A stretch of DNA of 64,000 nt from Akkermansia muciniphila (GTDB taxonomy: Bacteria; Verrucomicrobiota; Verrucomicrobiia; Limisphaerales; BJHT01), in contig CAMAUZ010000010.1 in NCBI GenBank assembly GCA_945861535.1, forward strand, positions 1-64,000, written 5' to 3'. The position numbers and the translations under genes are program-made. Every line of letters starts with the position of its first letter. Within the stretch, counting starts at the first letter, position 1. This document shows positions 34,054 to 42,800 of this stretch, one piece after another. Under the pieces are notes generated by a model. That model saw only the letters and a program-made list of their open reading frames with translations. It was not told the DNA's origin and did no database searches.

Positions 34054-34809
34054 TCATACCGGGCGGGTTCCTTTGCATTCGGGGAAGCCGGCACAACCCC
34101 AGAACTCCCCTTTCGCCGACTTCCGGCGGCGCATGGGTTTGCCGCATTTCGGGCATTCTGGCGCCGGTTCGGCCGCGCGCTGTTCCTCGCGCGCTTCGAG
34201 CCGCCGCGTGGTTAGCCGCTCGCTGAAGCCGCCGGTCTTTTCAAACGCCTCCCCTTGCGCCGCGATCTGGCTTTTCAGCATGTTCAGCGCGCGGCCGATG
34301 ATGATCAGCATCGCGTTGGCCACCACCACCGGGTCTTCCGCATCCAGCCAGCGGGCATACTTCCGGCGTTGGGCCAGCGCGTGCTTCGCGGACTCATGCA
34401 CCATGTCGTCGGTGAAAGGCGGGTCATCGAGCGAGATGGCGTTCACTGCCCGCGCTTCCGGTGCATGGCAGGACCACGGCAGTTCGCCCCGGTCCAGGAT
34501 GAAAATCTCGTAGTCGCCGCGCAGTTCGCTCAGGCTCGCCCGCCCCACGTCCGTGAGTTTCATCTCCGTGTCCTTCGAGGTGGAGGAACGCTCCGAGCCT
34601 TCGATGATGTTCTGCCGCCCGCTCCGCGCGGCCTGGGTCATCTGGTCGTATTGTCGGCCCTTGGGGTCGTAAAACTTCGCGCCGGCTTCCCGGTGGTCGT
34701 GCGTCAGGAACCGGCGGCAGAAGCGCAGCGTCTCGAGCTGCACGATGGTCGCCAGCGTGAACGAATGGAGCCGGCGGAACCCGCCGTGTTTGTCGAACAG
34801 TTCAGCCAT
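34054..34809 (-). CDS. Four-helix-bundle suffix protein with topoisomerase-type zinc finger
   Basis: 251 residues from the ATG at 34809, preferred over 34875 because MAELFDKHGGFRRLHSFTLA begins the conserved region. The N-terminal part is a four-helix bundle related to the S23/IVP family (QLETLRFCRRFLTHDHREAG, QAARSGRQNIIEGSERSSTS). The C-terminus carries a C4 topoisomerase-type zinc finger (CPKCGKPMRRRKSAKGEFWG, then CAGFPECKGTRPV). Proteins of this type are frequent near type I restriction genes, and it lies between hsdR and the hsdS remnant. A nucleic-acid-binding role is likely; no activity is known. Confidence 0.82.
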   Translation of the reverse strand: MAELFDKHGGFRRLHSFTLATIVQLETLRFCRRFLTHDHREAGAKFYDPKGRQYDQMTQAARSGRQNIIEGSERSSTSKDTEMKLTDVGRASLSELRGDYEIFILDRGELPWSCHAPEARAVNAISLDDPPFTDDMVHESAKHALAQRRKYARWLDAEDPVVVANAMLIIIGRALNMLKSQIAAQGEAFEKTGGFSERLTTRRLEAREEQRAAEPAPECPKCGKPMRRRKSAKGEFWGCAGFPECKGTRPV

Positions 34810-34900
34810 GATGTGTCGCCTCCATGCTGTGGGACTGGGTTGACCGGATTGACGGGATTGGCCCGACGTGATCACCCGCTGGCATGAATGCCTTCATTCG

Positions 34901-34950
34901 TGTCACTGGTGTCACTGGTGTCACTGGTGTCACTGGTGTCACTGGTGTCA
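34901..34950. repeat. 9-bp tandem repeat (TGTCACTGG), five perfect units
   Basis: Five exact units at 34901-34945 followed by one decayed unit (TGTCAAGGC). It lies between the zinc-finger gene and the hsdS remnant. Related GTTGAC/GTCAC-rich text occurs at 33970-34045. Confidence 0.9.
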
Positions 34951-34985
34951 AGGCTGTCATCGCGGCACCCGCCTGCAAGTTTGTT

Positions 34986-35515
34986 TCACAACTCCCCGGT
35001 AAAGGCTTGGTGCAGCAGCGACTTCTTCAACGCCTCCAGCGCGGCGTGCTTCCGCTCGTAGAGGCGGGCGAGGCATCGGGTTTCTTCGCGGAGGTCGTCG
35101 ACCATCGCGACAATGGTGCGCTGTTCTGCAATCGGTGGAACGTGGAGCATCACTTCCTTCGCCACAGTGATGTTGAAGTGCTTCTGCGCCGCTCCGACAA
35201 TCTTACCGAGGACAAGTTGCTTTCCGAAAGCGGAGTTGAAAAACGCGGCGAGGAAATGCGGATTCACTTCCTTACTCGGACGGACGATCACTAAGTCGCT
35301 GCAATTTGAATCCGGCAACTCGGGCGGAATCACAGCCGCAGTTCCCGGATAGCCAGTCCTCACAATGGCGAGGTCGCCTGGGCGCAGTTGAGACTTCTTG
35401 AGAGCACGATGGAACGCCTCATCAATGAACATCGCGTTCTCCATCGACACCTCGAACGGACGGATATTCTGCGAGCGAAGGCAAGGGATGCCGCCTTCGG
35501 TTCCCCTGCGGTGAT
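34986..35515 (-). pseudogene. hsdS: Type I restriction specificity subunit, C-terminal remnant
   Basis: About 175 recognisable residues: GIPCLRSQNIRPFEVSMENA, LRPGDLAIVRTGYPGTAAVI, FLAAFFNSAFGKQLVLGKIV, AAQKHFNITVAKEVMLHVPP, ending in the coiled-coil ALKKSLLHQAFTGEL. This is the second target-recognition domain and terminal helix of HsdS. Upstream of about 35515 the frame stays open to 35693 but no longer looks like HsdS, so the first recognition domain and the start are lost. The breakpoint lies between this gene and the divergent PSD1 gene at 35646. The interval 35516-35645 contains no gene. Confidence 0.8.
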
Positions 35516-35645
35516 TTTTGCTCGCGCCCGGGCAAATCCACCGCGGCCCCAGGCGGACGACGTGAGCGGCGGGACGCCCGCGCTCCGGGCGCAACCTAGC
35601 CCCGCCGTCGTGAAGCCCCGCGCGCACCCTCACGTCTGGCATCCG

Positions 35646-38600
35646 ATGCTCGTCCGAAACCTCCCGTCGCCCAGCCCGCCCGCGGCCCGCCACGCGGTCT
35701 CACGCTGGCCGAGCTTCCTCCGCCGCCGCTTACGTTCTCCCGGTCACACCACCCTGTTGCTCTTCGTAGCCTTAGCCAGCGTCCTCTGCCTGCGCGCCCC
35801 CGCCGCCGACCTGCCGCCCGCTGCCGCCCCCGAAGCCCGCGAATTTTTCGAAAAGAAAATCCGCCCGGTGCTGGTCGAGCATTGCTACGAATGCCACAGC
35901 GCCACCACGACCAAGAAGCTCGGCGCCGGTCTGCGCCTCGACTCCCGCGCGGCCCTGCTCAAGGGCGGCGAATCCGGCCCCGCGCTGGTCCCTGGCAAAC
36001 CCGAGGAGAGTCTCCTGATCCGCGCCGTGCGTTATGCGGACAAGGAATTCCAGATGCCGCCCAAATATCAGCTTCGGGCCGCGCAGATCGCCGACCTCAC
36101 GGCCTGGGTGAAAATGGGCGCGCCCGATCCCCGCACGGCCACCCTCGCCGACGCTGCGCCGCCCCAGCCCAAGGCCATCGATCTCGCCGCGGGCCGCCAG
36201 TTCTGGGCCTTCCAGCCGATTCAAAATCCGCCGCCACCCAAGGTCCGCGACGCGCACTGGCCGAGGACCGCCCTCGACCAGTTCATTCTCGCCGATCTCG
36301 AAGCGAAGGGCCTCGCGCCCGCGCCGCCCGCCGACAAGCGCACGCTCCTCCGTCGCGCCACGTTCGATCTCACCGGCCTGCCGCCGACGCCCGCCGAGGT
36401 GCAGTCCTTTCTCGCCGACACCGCGCCGCAGGCCTTCACGCGCGTGGTCGAGCGGTTGCTCGCGTCGCCGCATTATGGCGAGCGCTGGGGCCGCCACTGG
36501 CTCGACGTCGCGCGCTACACGGACTCGAACGGCCTCGATGAAAACCTCGCCTACGCCAATGCCTACCGGTACCGCGACTACGTCATCCGCGCCTTCAACG
36601 CGGACAAACCCTACGACCGTTTCCTCCACGAACAGCTCGCCGGCGATCTACTCCCCGAGAACCCCGCCGCCACCGGGACCGAAAAATTCGATCCCCTGAT
36701 CGCCACCGGCTTCCTCGCGCTCGGCGGCAAAATGCTCGCCGAAGACGATCCGCTGAAGATGGAAATGGACATCATCGACGAGCAGGTGGACACGACCAGC
36801 CGCGCGCTGCTCGGCCTCACGATGGGCTGCGCCCGCTGTCACGATCACAAGTTCGATCCCATTCCGACCGAGGATTACTACTCGCTGACGGGCATCTTCA
36901 AGAGCACCAAAACGATGGAGAACTTCCGCGTCGTCGCGGTCTGGCACGAGCACAAGCTCGCCACCCCCGAGGCCCTCGCCCTCAACAAAGCCCACGACGA
37001 ACTGCTCGCGCGCAAGGCCGCCGAAGTGCAGCAGCGCACCACCGCCGCGCAGCAGGAATTCCTCGACCGCGAACGACCCAAGGCCGCGCAGTATCTGCTC
37101 GCCGCCGCGCAATCCGTGAGCCACGCCGAGGCCCCGCGCCGCGTCCCGCCGCCCGCGCCGCTCAAGCCGACCATGGCCCTCAACGCGAAAGCCACGCCGC
37201 CCGGCGCGTTGCTGATCGAAGCCGAGAACTTCACCCGCGGCACCTTCCTCAAGCGCGGCCCGGTCATCCTGAACAAGGGCGGCGAGGACTATTTCAACGA
37301 GGCCGAATACGAGTTCGAAATCACCACCACGGGCAACCACCAGCTCGATCTTCTCTACACCTCGACCGGCGGACGCTTCTTCCGGCTCTTCCTCGATGGC
37401 GAATTGCTCAACGCCAAAGCCGTCACCGGCGACACCGGCGGCTTCGCGGACAATCTCGTACGCTGGTTCGCCGAAGACATCGTCGCGTTGAAGAAAGGCA
37501 GACACACGCTGCGCATCGAACAGACCGGCCCCACGCCGCACCTTGACCAGATTGCCTTCGTGCCCACGGCCGCGCCCGCGACCATCGCGCTGCCCGAGCC
37601 GAAGCCGGGCTTCAAAAGCCCGCAACAACTCGCGCGCGAACACAAACTCAGCGAACCCATCCTCCAACGCTGGATCGCCTGGCTGCGCGAACAAAAGCCC
37701 GCCGCCGACAGCGTCTGGTTCCCCGCATTGCAACTACACGCCACCGCGCCCGCCACTGTGGGGCAGGCTTCCAGCCTGCCAGTTCGGGCGGCATCCGTGC
37801 CGCCCGTTCCGACGGCGGACGTGGGGCCCGGCGGAAACAGGAACTCGGGGCTGGGAAGCCCCGAGAACCGGCAGGCAAGGATGCCTGCCCCACATGCACC
37901 GCCCTCGGTGCCGCAGGCGTCCGCGCCTGCGAGTTCCGGCGGCGTCTCGCCGCCAAGCCCAATCCCCACCGCCACCCGCGCCCGCTTCACCCCCGCCGAT
38001 CTCGCTAACGCCGCGACGCTGACCACCCGCTACACCGCCCTCTTCGCCGAGGCCGCCACCGCGCAACCCGCGACGAACGGCGCGCACCGGCTCGACATTG
38101 GAATGTCGAGCTACTTTGCCGCGCTCGCGCCCCTGCGCGCCGCCCTCCGCGATCCCCAAGGCCCGTTCCAAGTCCCGCCCAAGCCCGAGCGCTTCTACAC
38201 CGACACCGCCAAGGCCGACCTCAAGCGCCTCGAGAAAGAGCAGAAGGACCTCGAAACCAAACGCCCCGCCTTGCCCGCCGCGATGGGTGTGCGCGAAGGC
38301 AACATCATGAATCTGAAAGTCCATCTCCGCGGCAACTACCTCACCCAAGGTGCGGAAACTCCGCGCCGCTTCCCGCGCGTCCTCGCCGGCGACCACCCGC
38401 CGGTCATCGACTCCACGCGCAGCGGGCGCCTCGAATTCGCGCGCTGGCTCACGCAGCCCGAGCATCCGCTCACCGCGCGCGTGATGGTGAATCGCATCTG
38501 GCACTGGCACTTTGGCGCGGGAATCGTGCGATCGACCGACAACTTTGGACGCCTCGGCGACCGCCCGACGCACCCGGCGCTGCTCGATCACCTCGCGCGC

Positions 38601-39308
38601 GAATTCATGCGCCAGGGCTGGAGCCTCAAAGCCATGCACCGCCTCCTCATGCTCTCCAGCACCTACCAGATGAGCACCACCACCAGCCCCGCGACGCTGG
38701 CCGCCGATCCCGAAAACAAACTCTTCAGCCGCTTCAACCGCCGCCGTCTCGAAGCCGAGGAAGTGCGCGACGCCATCCTCGTCATGGGCGGCACGTTGGC
38801 GCCGCAGTTCGGCGGGCAACTGATGACCTTCAAAAACCGCCAATACGTCACCGGCGTCGCGGGCGTCGGCGCGCAGGCCGCGAACTACGACACGCCCCGC
38901 CGCAGCGTGTATCTCCCCGTGTTGCGCAGCGCGGTCTATGAGGTGATGCAGGCCTTCGACTTCGGCGACCCCAGCGTCATCAACGGCGAACGTTCGAGCA
39001 CCACTGTCGCCCCGCAGGCCCTCTTCATGATGAACCACAAGCTCGTCGCCACCAGCGCCACCCGCCTCGCCGATTCGCTCCTCGCCGCCGCGGAACTCGA
39101 TGACACCGAGCGCATCCACCGTGCCTACGAACAAACCGTCAGCCGCCCGCCCACCGCCGCCGAAACCACGCGCCTCCTCGCCTTCCTGCGCCAAGCCGAA
39201 GCCCAGCTCGGCCCCGAACCCACCGCCCCCGAAGCCCGCCGCCGCCTCCTCTGGCGCAGCCTCTGCCGCGTGCTCATGGCCGCCAACGAGTTTGTCTATC
39301 TGGAATAA
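35646..39308 (+). CDS. Second PSD1-type secreted cytochrome c protein, with repeat-derived insert
   Basis: 1220 residues from the ATG at 35646, which precedes a leader (HTTLLLFVALASVLCLRAPA). Further upstream the frame is antisense to hsdS and is rejected. PSCyt1 has CYECH in VLVEHCYECHSATTTKKLG. DUF1549 is RRATFDLTGLPPTPAEVQSF, PHYGERWGRHWLDVARYTDS and MGCARCHDHKFDPIPTEDYY. A CBM6-like domain (LLIEAENFTRGTFLKRGPVI; LFLDGELLNAKAV) sits near residues 520-640. DUF1553 closes the protein (RVMVNRIWHWHFGAGIVRST, PRRSVYLPVLRSAVYEVM, PQALFMMNHKLVATSA). Residues about 705-770 are encoded by two palindromic repeats and are low-complexity. No DUF1501 gene is adjacent. Confidence 0.9.
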   Translation: MLVRNLPSPSPPAARHAVSRWPSFLRRRLRSPGHTTLLLFVALASVLCLRAPAADLPPAAAPEAREFFEKKIRPVLVEHCYECHSATTTKKLGAGLRLDSRAALLKGGESGPALVPGKPEESLLIRAVRYADKEFQMPPKYQLRAAQIADLTAWVKMGAPDPRTATLADAAPPQPKAIDLAAGRQFWAFQPIQNPPPPKVRDAHWPRTALDQFILADLEAKGLAPAPPADKRTLLRRATFDLTGLPPTPAEVQSFLADTAPQAFTRVVERLLASPHYGERWGRHWLDVARYTDSNGLDENLAYANAYRYRDYVIRAFNADKPYDRFLHEQLAGDLLPENPAATGTEKFDPLIATGFLALGGKMLAEDDPLKMEMDIIDEQVDTTSRALLGLTMGCARCHDHKFDPIPTEDYYSLTGIFKSTKTMENFRVVAVWHEHKLATPEALALNKAHDELLARKAAEVQQRTTAAQQEFLDRERPKAAQYLLAAAQSVSHAEAPRRVPPPAPLKPTMALNAKATPPGALLIEAENFTRGTFLKRGPVILNKGGEDYFNEAEYEFEITTTGNHQLDLLYTSTGGRFFRLFLDGELLNAKAVTGDTGGFADNLVRWFAEDIVALKKGRHTLRIEQTGPTPHLDQIAFVPTAAPATIALPEPKPGFKSPQQLAREHKLSEPILQRWIAWLREQKPAADSVWFPALQLHATAPATVGQASSLPVRAASVPPVPTADVGPGGNRNSGLGSPENRQARMPAPHAPPSVPQASAPASSGGVSPPSPIPTATRARFTPADLANAATLTTRYTALFAEAATAQPATNGAHRLDIGMSSYFAALAPLRAALRDPQGPFQVPPKPERFYTDTAKADLKRLEKEQKDLETKRPALPAAMGVREGNIMNLKVHLRGNYLTQGAETPRRFPRVLAGDHPPVIDSTRSGRLEFARWLTQPEHPLTARVMVNRIWHWHFGAGIVRSTDNFGRLGDRPTHPALLDHLAREFMRQGWSLKAMHRLLMLSSTYQMSTTTSPATLAADPENKLFSRFNRRRLEAEEVRDAILVMGGTLAPQFGGQLMTFKNRQYVTGVAGVGAQAANYDTPRRSVYLPVLRSAVYEVMQAFDFGDPSVINGERSSTTVAPQALFMMNHKLVATSATRLADSLLAAAELDDTERIHRAYEQTVSRPPTAAETTRLLAFLRQAEAQLGPEPTAPEARRRLLWRSLCRVLMAANEFVYLE
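37758..37893. repeat. Palindromic repeat inside the second PSD1 gene
   Basis: 136 bp bounded by inverted arms GTGGGGCAGGCTTCCAGCCT and AGGATGCCTGCCCCAC, with inner palindromes GGGCGGCATCCGTGCCGCCC and GGGGCTGGGAAGCCCC. It is translated in frame as low-complexity peptide (GQASSLPVRAASVPPVP). Confidence 0.85.
37909..37957. repeat. Repeat family G, half copy inside the second PSD1 gene
   Basis: TGCCGCAGGCGTCCGCGCCT followed by GCGAGTTCCGGCGGCGTCTC and GCCGCC, matching the left half of 22056-22160. Translated as QASAPASSGGVSPPS. Confidence 0.8.
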
Positions 39309-39545
39309 AACGCGGCCCGCCGTATCCGCACGCTCCGCCCAATTGTAGGAGTCGAGGCACCGAGACTCTAACCTCCTTCCCGCCGGCAGCGCCCGTCCCC
39401 GCCGTTGACCCGCGAACGCCAACCCTGGGCATCTGACCAAGCGAAACGGCCACTCTCATTTCGTGACGGCTCCCAACCTCACTCAACGAGCCGCCACCTC
39501 GGTGCTGACGGCACCCGGCGTCGCCGGAACTCGGTGGCGGCGGCA

Positions 39546-39601
39546 TTGGAGTTTGGTCCTTGGAAACTTTCTTTGAGCTTTAGCCTTTGAGCTTTGAGCT
39601 T
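39546..39601 (-). repeat. CTCAAAG heptamer element, copy 6
   Basis: Minus strand: AAGCTCAAAGCTCAAAGGCT, then AAGTTTCCAAGGACCAAACTCC. It lies in the 567-bp gap 39309-39875 between the second PSD1 gene and the PhoX-like gene. Nothing else but the terminator is seen there. Confidence 0.8.
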
Positions 39602-39824
39602 CACCCCCCACTGCACTCACAACGACAGCCGACTAAAAAAAACTGGTGGGCCCCGGCCCGGCGCACAGGTTTCAGGCCGGAACCCACCCCTCCCACCACA
39701 CGATGGGAGAAAATCTAAAACTGCGGAAAACTGCGGCGGGCAGCGGTGCGAGCGGCCCGCGAATCAAAATGACGACGCGCGGCGGATCAGAGCGAGTTTA
39801 TCGGCGGCCGCAGGGCGGAAAGGA

Positions 39825-39861
39825 AAAAGGGGGCCGCCCGCGATCGACTCGCGGGCGGCCC
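39825..39861 (-). terminator. Rho-independent terminator of the PhoX-like gene
   Basis: A perfect 12-bp stem GGGCCGCCCGCG (39831-39842 with 39850-39861) and 7-nt loop is followed on the minus strand by CCTTTTTCC. It is 15 bp past the stop at 39876. Confidence 0.75.
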
Positions 39862-39875
39862 TTGTCGGACCGGGC

Positions 39876-42800
39876 TTACGGCTGCGGGGTCGCGCGGTAG
39901 AAGCGGCGGGCCGCGCCGGACGACGTGGTGTCCACGTAGATGTAAGGGCTGGTGGGCAGCGTGACGGTGGTCAACGGAGTCCAGACCGTGGGGGTGCCGA
40001 GGACGGTCGCGAACTCGACCTGATAGCGGGCGCCGATCGGCCCGTTGATGATGACGCCGCCGAAGTAAGCGCCATCCACCAGCGCGACGGGCACGTCCAT
40101 GCTGACGGCCTGGCCGGCCGCGTTACGAACTTCCAGGCTGTAAGCGCCGAGATCGGCGGGCTGGAACGAGGGCAGGGTCAACGTGAGGCTGTTGGCCCCG
40201 AGGATGTTGGTCCCGTTGATCCGCCATTGATACGTCAACGGCCCGGTGCCGAAGATCGCATTGGTGGGCGCGGCGAGCGTTAGAGCACCGCCGCTGCTGA
40301 CGGTCGCACCTGGCAGGCCGTTGCGGAACAGCGTGTCGCCGATGACGGGCGGCGCGGTGATGGTGACATTGGCGACCGAGCTGGTCACCGAGCCATTGGC
40401 ATTACCCGCGACGAGCGTGTAAGCGCCGTTGGCGACCTCGACCATGAGCTGGAGCTGGCCGTTCTCGACCAATTCCGTGATGGACGCGCCAGCCGGGACA
40501 CCGGCGGCACCGAAGGAACCAGCGCCGCCGTGCATCTGGTCGGCGATGAGGTAGGAGCGGTAGCCAAGGATGGCGGTCATATCAATGATGCCGGACGCCT
40601 CTTCGTCCTGCGTGAGGAAGCCGGGCTGGCCGGTGGTCACGAGGTTCGGGCGGTGCTGGCTCACGAGGACGAGCGAATCCGTGGCGAGGACATACTTCCA
40701 CGTTTTGCCGTTGTGGCTCTGATTGCCCACGTCTTCCTGGATGAGCAGGTTGCCGTCGTTGTCGAGGCCGAGGTTGTCACCCATTTTGACGCCTTCGGTG
40801 CCGTCGAGGAGCATGTCAATCACGCCGCCCATCTCGGGGTTGGCGATGTCGTTGAAGCGCAGACGCCAGAGACGGCTGGGGAGGGCGAAGCTCGCGGTGG
40901 TGAGGAAATAGAAGTCCCGTGGATTGGTCAGGCTCCACAGGCCGTCTTCGACGCGCGAGAAGGCGGTGACGCCGTTCGTGTTGCCGAAGATTTCCAGGCC
41001 ATCGAAGGTCTGGTTGCTCGCATCACCGAGGTTGAACAGGGTGAAGTTGCGCTGAACGGAGGTGGTGCCCGCCACTTCCTGCGCGAGGCCAGCGACCGCC
41101 ACGCCGTAGAGCGAGCCGTTCATCAGACCGGCCTTCTCCACTTCGTTCGTGCCAGTGGCCTGCTTGGTGCCGATGTAGAAATACACCTGCGAGTCCGTCG
41201 TGCCGTCGTCGTCGAGGCCGGCGACGATGGTCTTGTCCTGCGCGAACGGGCTCGCGACGATGTTTTCCCAAGAAGCGCGGCCGAAGCGCGGGAGCTGCCA
41301 GGAGTTGCCGGCTTCGGGACCAGTGGCGATGTGCGCCCAAGCACGGGACTCAGAGGAGAACTCTTCACCGTTCATGAAAAGCTTCTGCTGCGAACCCTTG
41401 CCGGTGGCGGCGTTGAAGAACGCCGTCGGAACGGGCAGGTCAGCGGCGCAGAAGCGGCCCATGAGGACGTTCGTGCCGAGCGCGTAAACGGAGGTGTTCG
41501 TATTGAACACATACACGTTGGTGATGAGGTCGCTGCCGTCGAGCACCGCGAGGTTGCTCTTGGCGATGATGAACTTGGTCACGAAGGCACCCTTCGCGCC
41601 GTGGCGGCGGGCGATGCCGCTGGCCTCGTTGATTTCGTGGTTGGCCAGCACCGTGAAGGTGCCGTTGCCGTTGTCGTAGGCACCGAGTCCGTCCATGACG
41701 CCGGCCGCGCGGCGGGGCGTGCCGTTCGGGTTCGTGCCGGCGAAATCACCCACCGAGATGAGCGAGATGAACGCGTAGCCGGAATCCACGGCCTCTTGGA
41801 AGGGCGGGCGGCTGCTGCTGGGACCAGTGTGGTCGAGGCCCGCGCTGCCGCGCACGTTGTTGAGCGTGAGCGAGGGACCGTTCGCGCCGGGGATGGCGAC
41901 GCCGTTCTTGAACCATTGGAACGAGGTCGCACCAGCGACGTTGGCCATGAGGTTCACCGTACCGCCCGCATTGACCACCGTGTTCACCGGCGGCTGCGTG
42001 TTGAAGACCGGGGAGACGGGCTGGGGCGGGGCGCCCGGAGTGGCGGCGCCGGCGGTGCTGAGCACGCCGTAGGCCGAGAGCGCGGTCCAGTCGGCCGCCC
42101 AGTTTTGGGAACCGAAAGCGCCGACGAAGTTCACCGGCGTGAGGAAGCCGTCCACCGGCAAGGTCTTGGCCAGGCCGGCGAGCGCCGGGCTGGCGGACTG
42201 CGGACGCGGATCGAGCATCCCGGTGGCGCTGCGGCTGATGCCCATGAGCATCGGATCGGCGATGAGGTTGCTGCGCGTGGTGTCGGTGAAGAGCACGTCG
42301 CTGTTCAAGACATTGAGGTTGGCGACCGTGTTGCCGGCGGTGAAGCCGAACCAGAGGTTGTTCTCGAACTTGAGGATGCCGTTGGTCAGGTGCAGACCGG
42401 ACTTGGCATCAATGGAGACGCCGCGCTGCGCGTAGTCGGTGAAGATCGAGTTGAAGAAGCGGGGGGCGGCGTATTCGCGGATGGTGAACACGTTGTTGTT
42501 CGCGCCGCCGGAGCCGACGCCCGCACCGATGGCGGTGGCGTTATAGACCGCGAAGTTCGCGATCGGCGCCGCGCTGGTCGCCAGACCGGTCGGCTCGCCG
42601 TTGAGTTCGAAGCCTTTGTCGCGCGCGTCGGGCGACTGGATGCTGAACCAGAACTGGTTGCGGCCGCTGTAGCCTTGGTCGGCATCAAACGCGTCGTCGT
42701 CGTTGAACGCGCTGACGAGGTAGCGGGTGTTGACCGTGCCACCGAAGAACTCGAAGCCGTCGTCCGCCGTGGCATAGGCCTCGATGAACTCCAGCGTCGT

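Noticed and set aside
35388-35645. Upstream extension of the second PSD1 gene
   Set aside because: This part is antisense to the hsdS remnant and a junction. The signal peptide follows the ATG at 35646.
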